From Xyrauchen texanus (Eukaryota > Chordata > Actinopteri > Cypriniformes > Catostomidae): a DNA stretch of 64,000 bases. Of the stretch, positions 58,053-64,000 are shown piece by piece. The position numbers and the translations under genes were made by a program. The notes beneath the pieces are model-generated. The model saw only the letters and a list, made by a program, of their open reading frames with translations. It searched no databases and was not told where the DNA came from. The stretch spans positions 8,952,492 to 9,016,491 of the forward strand of contig NC_068311.1 in the NCBI RefSeq assembly GCF_025860055.1, in the 5' to 3' direction. The first letter of the stretch is position 1. Every line of letters begins with the position of its first letter.

Positions 58053-58210
58053 GATAAAAAGATAAGAAAAACTCTCCGGTTCTTTGGCTCGAACACGCTG
58101 TCACATGATCCTCAGCCAGCTGCACTGCCTCCAGTCGTATGGCAGTGCGCTCCTACACATCCAGGTGAATGACAGCGGCGAGGATTCCATGGTAGCCCAT
58201 CCTTCCTCCT

Positions 58211-58228
58211 TCCCAGGTTTCGGCACCA
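58211..58228 (-). promoter_or_regulatory. Primer-binding-site-like sequence (tRNA-Phe type)
   Basis: The minus strand reads TGGTGCCGAAACCTGGGA, one base from the complement of the tRNA-Phe 3' end as I recall it. It lies one base inside the LTR at 58230-58496. Confidence 0.6.
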
Positions 58229-58229
58229 A

Positions 58230-58496
58230 TGTGGCAGATCGGTACTTAATTTGGAAAGGAGGAAGCGGGAGATGGCGAAATCCAACCAAAATAATTTTAA
58301 TAAAAAAAAAAAACACAACATAATATGCTTTTCAGCATAACCAAAACATAAACGCACGCACACAAACACTGCTGCATGCCTCTCTCTACTTCTCTCTGGT
58401 GTTCCTGGCTGCTCCTTATCTCTCTCCTGCTGATTGGGGCAACTCAGCGCCAGGCGTGCTCCCTCATGGCGTGGCCACACCCTCCTCCTCTTCACA
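58230..58496 (-). repeat. LTR, 267 bp (LTR retroelement remnant)
   Basis: On the minus strand it begins TGTGAAGAGGAGGAGG and ends GATCTGCCACA, followed by one base and the primer site at 58228-58211. The interior to its left (57900-58210) has no recognisable retroelement gene. Confidence 0.65.
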
Positions 58497-58740
58497 GATT
58501 CCACTGAAGTTGTATCAACATGCAACTTTGAAGATGTGTTGTCTGTATGCATTGTGGATCCACTTAAAACAAGCGTGCATTTAGATGACTAAAGTGGAAA
58601 ATATTAATTTATTCCTTGAACGTGTTAGGCTGGCATTCCCCACTGATTTTTATCCTGAATTTTGAAAAACATCAGACATTGTTGATGGGCACAGCACATG
58701 ATGACATATGATGCAGGTTCAAGTTTTGGACTTTGATGGT

Positions 58741-58790
58741 TCAAGGGAAAGGAGGAGGCAAGAACCGGCTTGACAATATCAAATGGAGGT
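58741..58790 (-). repeat. Fragment of a second LTR
   Basis: tcaagggaaaggaggaggca, agaaccggcttgacaatat matches the end portion of the LTR at 59305-59558, suggesting a partial 3' LTR of that element. Confidence 0.6.
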
Positions 58791-59285
58791 AAACAAAAAA
58801 ATAGTGTGGCACCTACATGCCGTAAAGGCGATCGTGCCAAATTAACAAAACATTTTAAAAAGAGAGGGAAAGGCCAACACAGAGCAGCAGTGGGAGAGAT
58901 AGAGAAAAACACTAACTCCTCCACTCTCTAATGGACAACAGCCACGCCTCCCCAGATGGATCGGAGGCAGTCTTCTCAGGAAATAGAAGGGGTCTCCCCT
59001 GCCCCTGGCAGTGGTTCTCCCACTCCAGGTGGTCGGCCAGGAGCCCCTCCCCGCTCACGGTCGGTGGTCATCACGACCCTGCCACGTTTAGCGGCTGATA
59101 GGGGTCTCCCCCCACCCCTGGCAGCGGCCCTGGTCGGCTAGGAGCCCCTTCTCCCTTCGTGTTAGGCGACCGTTCGTTCACTCTCAGGTGGTCGGGCTCC
59201 TCTGTCCCCCGGCTGATAGCCGTGGCTGCTCCGTTGGGGTGGATGGTAGTGGCGAGGACTCTACTACTGCGTATCCCTCCTCCTT

Positions 59286-59303
59286 TCCCAGGTTTCGGCA
59301 CCA
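59286..59303 (-). promoter_or_regulatory. Primer-binding-site-like sequence (tRNA-Phe type)
   Basis: Same 18-base motif as at 58211-58228 (minus strand TGGTGCCGAAACCTGGGA), one base inside the LTR that starts at 59305. Confidence 0.6.
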
Positions 59304-59304
59304 G

Positions 59305-59558
59305 TGTAAAAGGGGCTCAAGGGAGAGGAGGAGGCAAGAACCGGCTTGACAATATAAATAGTAGTTTCATATAAAACTCAACCAAAAAGACAAACACACA
59401 CAGGTGTTGGACAGCTGTCAGAACATCTTTCTCTCTGTTGCACTGCCATCTTCGGTCAGCCTTTAATCCCTCTTGATGGCTAATTAGCCTGATTAGGGGC
59501 CGGGTGTGCGGAATCACGACCCGGCCCCGGCCCCGGCCCCGCCCTCCACCCTGCCACA
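59305..59558 (-). repeat. LTR, 254 bp (LTR retroelement remnant)
   Basis: On the minus strand it begins TGTGGCAGGGTGGAGGGC, has a (CCGGCC)n-rich start (59517-59545 on +), a TATA-like atatgaaactactatttat region, and ends CCCCTTTTACA. The primer site follows. Adjacent internal sequence (58930-59285) is GC-richer and has no recognisable gag or pol. Confidence 0.65.
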
Positions 59559-60499
59559 TTCCTCCCTCGTTCTCTCACAAGTACCTAGCATGACCTGTAA
59601 CGTCTCTTGTATGCAATGCATGGCTTATTTGTATGGAATGCATCGCATAGCAGAAGAGAAAGTGGCTGGGAGAAAAAAGTAAAGCAAAAATAATGATTCC
59701 TGTTCGGATCCCGCTCGGAGTGGGTTGAGCAGGACCAGTTACATCTGTGACAGCTCTAGACTCAGTAAACATAAAACAAAAATTTGTACGTGGGCTGTGA
59801 ACAATGATACTTTCTGCCTGTCAATGATTTTGCATGTTCTCATAGTATTGTAGTTTCAGCTAATTATTGAGGCATAATGCCATTTTTATGTCATGTTGCT
59901 CATAATAGTTGTTAGTTGAGGGCGCTATTTTGCTGCTGTTGTTTATGACAACCATTTCTGCTTGTCTCGGTCTCAATAAAGCTCATTTGGTATCTTTGGG
60001 GTGTGGCGTTTTGGGGAAAGGTGGTGTGGCTAATTCAACGGCTCAACTTGTGGAAATTCCACAATGGCTAAAATAACTTACAGCACCTTTAAGAACTACA
60101 ACAGTTGCTTGATTCGTGAAAAACATAAACTTACATCTTTGTGATAGTTGTAGTCCTTATTTAGCAACTTCTCAGCAACAGTGTTTTTTTTACAGCAGTT
60201 TAAAATTTCATGTTTGAGGTATGACTGGCTCGAATTCCCGGTTTTAGGACTACAGCCTAAACAGCTCTATTCTTGAATACAAGAATTGCCCAAACCTGGG
60301 AGACAGTATTATAGTATTGAGTAGTGAAACTGTGAATGAGATAATTGTCCCTCCATTGTCCTTAATGAACTTGATTATAGCAAGAGTTTTAGTGTAATTC
60401 ATCACTGAATGTTTGGGGGCTAAAGCTCTCTGCTTAAGAATTTCCCTCACCCTTTTTACCATTTACTACCTGCAGTTTTTGTAGCAGGAAAAATGGCTC

Positions 60500-61060
60500 C
60501 CAAATGACTCATTGACTACTCATATAAAAACGGACTCACATTTCTGACGGGTTTTACAAGTGTGCGCCAATGCCAAATTAGTCTAAACTGCCTTTGTGGA
60601 CTGAAGCACAATAGGCTCATTTTCACTCGTCTTTAAAAAGGCCATTTTTTTTGGGCCCGATCAAACAGCAGGCCTGCAACAAGGTTTTGAAGTCTTCTCA
60701 TCAGGAGAGTGGCGGTTTGCTTTGAAATATGTCTGACTACACCACATACTCACACACTTTCTCTCTTTGTTGCTCCATGTCACAATTTATGCCACCTCAA
60801 AGTGAGCCCTGGTGATCCTACACATGTGAAGTGTGCTGGAATTTGACAGAAATATCTTGAAAGGCCCTCTGTGATGAAGACTAGGGTGTGTCTGTTGTTT
60901 CTCCTGTGGAGTAGTGGAGAGAGGGAAGGGGGAAGGCGGGTCGGATGTGTTGATTTCTGAAAGAAAACAGAACACCATGGCGGCGTAGCCACTTGGGTTC
61001 TGGCGTGAGGAAAACCCACACGTGGCTGCCGCTGAGACAGACTCAAGTATGCTTAGGAAA
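60500..61060. other. Repeat-free intronic stretch, possible regulatory DNA
   Basis: A relatively balanced composition stretch (gcaggcctgcaacaaggttt, gtagtggagagagggaaggg, aacaccatggcggcgtagcc) with no repeat family shared with the rest of the window. No coding motif was found in any frame. It may be conserved non-coding DNA or unrecognised old repeat. Confidence 0.25.
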
Positions 61061-61482
61061 TCAACAATGATCAAATTCTCAATGATTCATGTTCCAAAAA
61101 AGCTGTGATGTATGAAGCAGAGTTGTGTTAGGTTAGGATCCAAAGAGTGACGCAGTTGTCTTATGTACCGGTACTGTGATTTTATGGGAAGGTTTGGATA
61201 GTTTTAGATCTTAGTGTAGAGCCTTAACAGATCCAAACGATAGTATTTCAACAGCACTAATATGTTACAAAGAGTAGGTGCAAAATCAAATGTTTTATTT
61301 TGTCACAGTTTCAGTGGTATAGATATAAAGTGTATCACACACATTGTACATTTGGGGTATACATTTCATCTGTCCATGTGTTCCTTGAGAAAAGAACTCA
61401 AAAGAATGTAGCGCCATGCTTCACCATCTTTACTTTACAAAACTTCATTTTACATAATACATCATATTATTTCTCCAATCAG

Positions 61483-61599
61483 ATTACTGGAGAGGAAAAG
61501 CCACATGATCCAGCATGGTCCCCAGCTCTGCAAGCCTACGTGTTTATACAGTTCATACTTCTGCTGGATGTGTACAACAACTTGTTAATGGATCAAATG
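61483..61599 (+). CDS. agmo: AGMO coding exon 10
   Basis: 117 nt, residues 319-357: ITGEEKPHDPAWSPALQAYV, FIQFILLLDVYNNLLMDQM. The second half is a hydrophobic membrane segment that corresponds to the family's Q..LK.Y..VQF.LML.FYE region, less conserved than the catalytic core. Acceptor aatcag|, donor atg|gtttgt. Both ends are phase 0. The remaining ~88 residues (terminal membrane segments) lie past the window. Confidence 0.9.
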
Positions 61600-64000
61600 G
61601 TTTGTACCTTTTTCTGTTACTTTTCGTTCTGCAATTGATATCCGCATTAGATGCAGGAATTAACTGAAAAATGGAGGGGAAACATTACAAATCTTATCAG
61701 CTTGGCTCATGAATATTAATTAGGTGATGTAATGTGATGATAACACATCTATCCAGCTGTTTCCCGAACATGGAAGTGTTCCACAATTCAAAACAGAAGC
61801 TATCATTTTCCGGTCTTCAGTGTTTTCACGTTCATCTGCAGACAGTATGTTGTAGTGGATAATGTGATGTTTAGAATTTTCAATTTGTAAAAATTGGCAA
61901 ATAATATGTGGCTCCATAGTGCCGATACTTTACAGAGTCGTAATGACTTTTGTCTTTTGACAGTGCCTCACACATCAAAGTTTAGTGAGTGGGTAAATGA
62001 CATGAAGTTTTGTTGATATTATTTACTACATTGTGTTGTAATAACAGTGAACACCTGCATAAGGTGAATCTGAACTCCTGTTCACTCCTTACACACTAGT
62101 ACTGGTGGTTCTCCATCTGGATCACTTGTTTCTGTTGATTTACATTGCTTCTTGTGGAGATTAGAACCATAAACATACCAGCGGCAATCAGAATCATGGC
62201 GCCACCCAGTAGTTGGTCAGGAAAACCACAAGATCGCCACTGTCTTGTGTCTTATAGCTCATCTTGTGTCATATGTCTGCTTGGATATATGATGAATGAG
62301 ATGCTGTAATTTCCTGAAGTTGGCACTGGACAAGGTAGATTTCTACTTATTTGTTCGTTTCAATCACCACTAAAGCGACCGGTTGACAGAGGCTTTTGCT
62401 GGGTCTTAAAGCAGTTGTTTTATGTGTCTACAATTTCTTTACAATCTTTAAATATGTTGTCAATTTTCCCCAAAAAGTGGGAGGATGAACAAAGTGAGGG
62501 GGAGATTTTCCCACCAGTTATAATTGTTGCTACGCCCCCACCCACTGAAATCCCAAGGCTGTATGCCATCTTTCAGTTTCATCCACAGTATCTTTAAAAC
62601 ATTTTAATTTGCTGTATGGTTAATGCTACCTTGCAAAGTCTATTATCAATCTTGGTCTCTCTCTTATTATCCTAAATGTTCCTCTAATAATATGACCTTT
62701 AATAGTAGAGTACAGGCAAGCTACTTTGAAGAAATCTTTGTCTATTATTGTTTAACCCCCCCCTTCAAAAACAGAAAGATGTTCAGTTACCCTTGTCCGT
62801 TATCCTTGGAAGTCTATGTTCCCCAGGCATAGTTTTGGTTAGCCATAATGTGTGGCCTCACCCTGCCTCCCCACTGAAATAAAACGGCCCGTTTTCCTGT
62901 GATTCCTTACCTCTGCGGTGCTCCCTCAGGTGTGGCTCTCGGAGAAGTGTCCACTGGATCCCTCTTTATAGCTCCGCAAGCCAATAAATATTTGTCATTG
63001 GTCCAACAACCAATACATACATGCAAAGAGCCAAGCTGACCAATTTTTCCAGCCCCTGGAAACCTTCCTTTTGCATCAATCACCTTCCAAGGAAAACAAC
63101 AAACTGAGGCCTACAGGCTTCGCAATAAATAATGCAAATGTGTATTTTTACCCTGGTGTACAGGTTCTTCCATTCATTTGACAAGTGATGCTATAGCATA
63201 GCTTACTGGTACTTCAAAAAGAAGGAAAACATTTATTTTTTGTGTAGAACACTTTACCATTCAGGACTATCAATCTTTGTTGTTTGATTAATTGTTAATT
63301 ATGGAAGGTCTGAGCTCAAACCTCTACGGAAATGCTAGTTTTGGAAGACAATTTTCTGTTTTTTCCCCCTTGCTCTCCTGCTTTGTTATTGTTGAAACTG
63401 GATATGGAAAGGCTTTAAATATTAATAAATCCAAACACCCCCCCCAAACACCCCTTTTTTTTTTTATGAGCCGGCCCCTAAGGGGCAAAATTCTGGGTTC
63501 TATCTGTTGTAAGACTGGGAAAATTTGGTAATTGTTTGCTGTCATATCAAAGACATTATAAGGTCACTTACCTCACATGAGACACCTGACCATTGCTCTG
63601 TAATTTGGGTTAGCAAGGCCAGATAAACTTATATAACACTGTTCCGTGTGTTTACTTCAAATTATAACCAGATTTTGATCAGTGTAAATCCATTTACATT
63701 TACATTTATCCATTTGGCAGACACTTTTATCCAAAGCGATTTACAGAGGGACAATCCCCCCGGAGCAACCTGGAGTTAAGTGCCTTGCTCAAGGACACAA
63801 CGGGGGGCCTGTGCGGATCGAACCAACAACCTTCTGCTTAACAGTTTAGTGCTTTAGCCCACTACGCCACCACCACTCCTGCTTGGAAACATGATTCTTG
63901 CTTAATGGATGACCTTACATTTTTGGAGCCTGTGGATTTTATTACCAGTACTCAACTGTTTTACTTAAAGATTAGCTCTGATCCATGCAGAAGTCTAGAT
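61600..64000 (+). other. agmo: AGMO intron 10 (partial)
   Basis: Begins gtttgt; no acceptor for a further AGMO exon was found before the window ends. It includes a SINE on the minus strand (63691-63882). The stretch 61620-63680 is otherwise unremarkable, with C-rich and T-rich homopolymer runs near 63440-63470. Confidence 0.8.
63691..63882 (-). mobile_element. tRNA-derived SINE
   Basis: On the minus strand: head gtggtggcgtagtgggctaa (A box-like), B box ggttcgatcc (63815-63824), then ccttgagcaaggcacttaac, tcgctttggataaaagtgtc and a (atttac)n-like 3' tail. This is the typical order for teleost SINEs. Confidence 0.85.

Larger units (their letters stand above)
57338..60093. mobile_element. TIR element interrupted by LTR insertions
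   Basis: The left end cttaaaggtgctttaagtga and the right end acttacagcacctttaag are inverse to each other over about 18-20 bp. Sequence next to the right end (59780-60090) looks like one continuous non-autonomous DNA element, and the middle is occupied by younger LTR-type sequence and (GA)n. That both ends belong to one original copy is inferred. Confidence 0.5.
56861..61482 (+). other. agmo: AGMO intron 9 (4.6 kb)
   Basis: Donor gtggga, acceptor ctccaatcag. It holds a MITE (56936-57275), an element with ends cttaaaggtgct / agcacctttaag (57338-60093) that hosts LTR retroelement pieces (58211-59558), a (GA)n tract (57929-58052), and a repeat-free stretch (60500-61060). No protein-coding exon in between is supported. 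Confidence 0.85.

Noticed and set aside
57822..58172. Arg/Glu-rich frame
   Set aside because: Translation of the GA tract and LTR-related sequence.
58956..59301. Pro/Gly-rich frames as a possible gene exon
   Set aside because: They fall in the interior of LTR-flanked sequence next to a primer site and show no domain or splice evidence.

Overview
The window is nuclear DNA from a ray-finned fish, most likely a cyprinid or close relative. The evidence is AT-rich introns with canonical splice sites, teleost-like protein sequences, and an interspersed-repeat set (tRNA-derived SINEs, a short element opening 'agggatagttcaccc', DIRS, L2 LINE, IS3EU-like, Tc1, Harbinger-like) that I associate with carp-like fishes. 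The species assignment is inference.

Two protein-coding genes lie head to tail on the + strand. MEOX2 (mesenchyme homeobox 2) is complete in three coding exons at 30-531, 10008-10180 and 15106-15327, giving 298 residues with the homeodomain split across exons 2 and 3. AGMO (alkylglycerol monooxygenase, TMEM195) begins at 24188. Ten coding exons are visible up to 61599, about 357 of roughly 445 residues, and the 3' end is beyond the window. MEOX2 next to AGMO in this orientation matches the human 7p21 order.

The main anomaly is in AGMO. Exon 2 (31661-31792) is 132 nt, but 131 nt is needed to keep frame between its neighbours. One extra base near 31757 shifts the frame and creates a TAG stop at 32071-32073, at the start of exon 3. 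Every other exon, splice site and catalytic histidine seen is intact. This is either a recent null allele or decaying duplicate, or a base error in the assembly.

The rest is intron and intergenic DNA, much of it mobile elements. Those with clear structure are: an IS3EU-like transposon with 666/686-bp terminal inverted repeats and a 6-bp target duplication (16799-18458); a deleted LTR retroelement with a GC-rich minisatellite interior and 5-bp target duplication (20519-21931); a DIRS-like remnant (about 24750-27235); a solo LTR with 5-bp target duplication (33401-33829); a 5'-truncated L2 LINE (about 38330-40775); nested LTR pieces with tRNA-Phe-type primer sites (58211-59558); a Harbinger-like element with a broken Myb/SANT coding fragment (about 55299-56172); several SINEs; and about nine copies of one short palindromic element. 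I found no tRNA or rRNA gene, CRISPR array or prokaryotic feature. A few repeat-free stretches look like candidate conserved non-coding elements and are listed as hypotheses.
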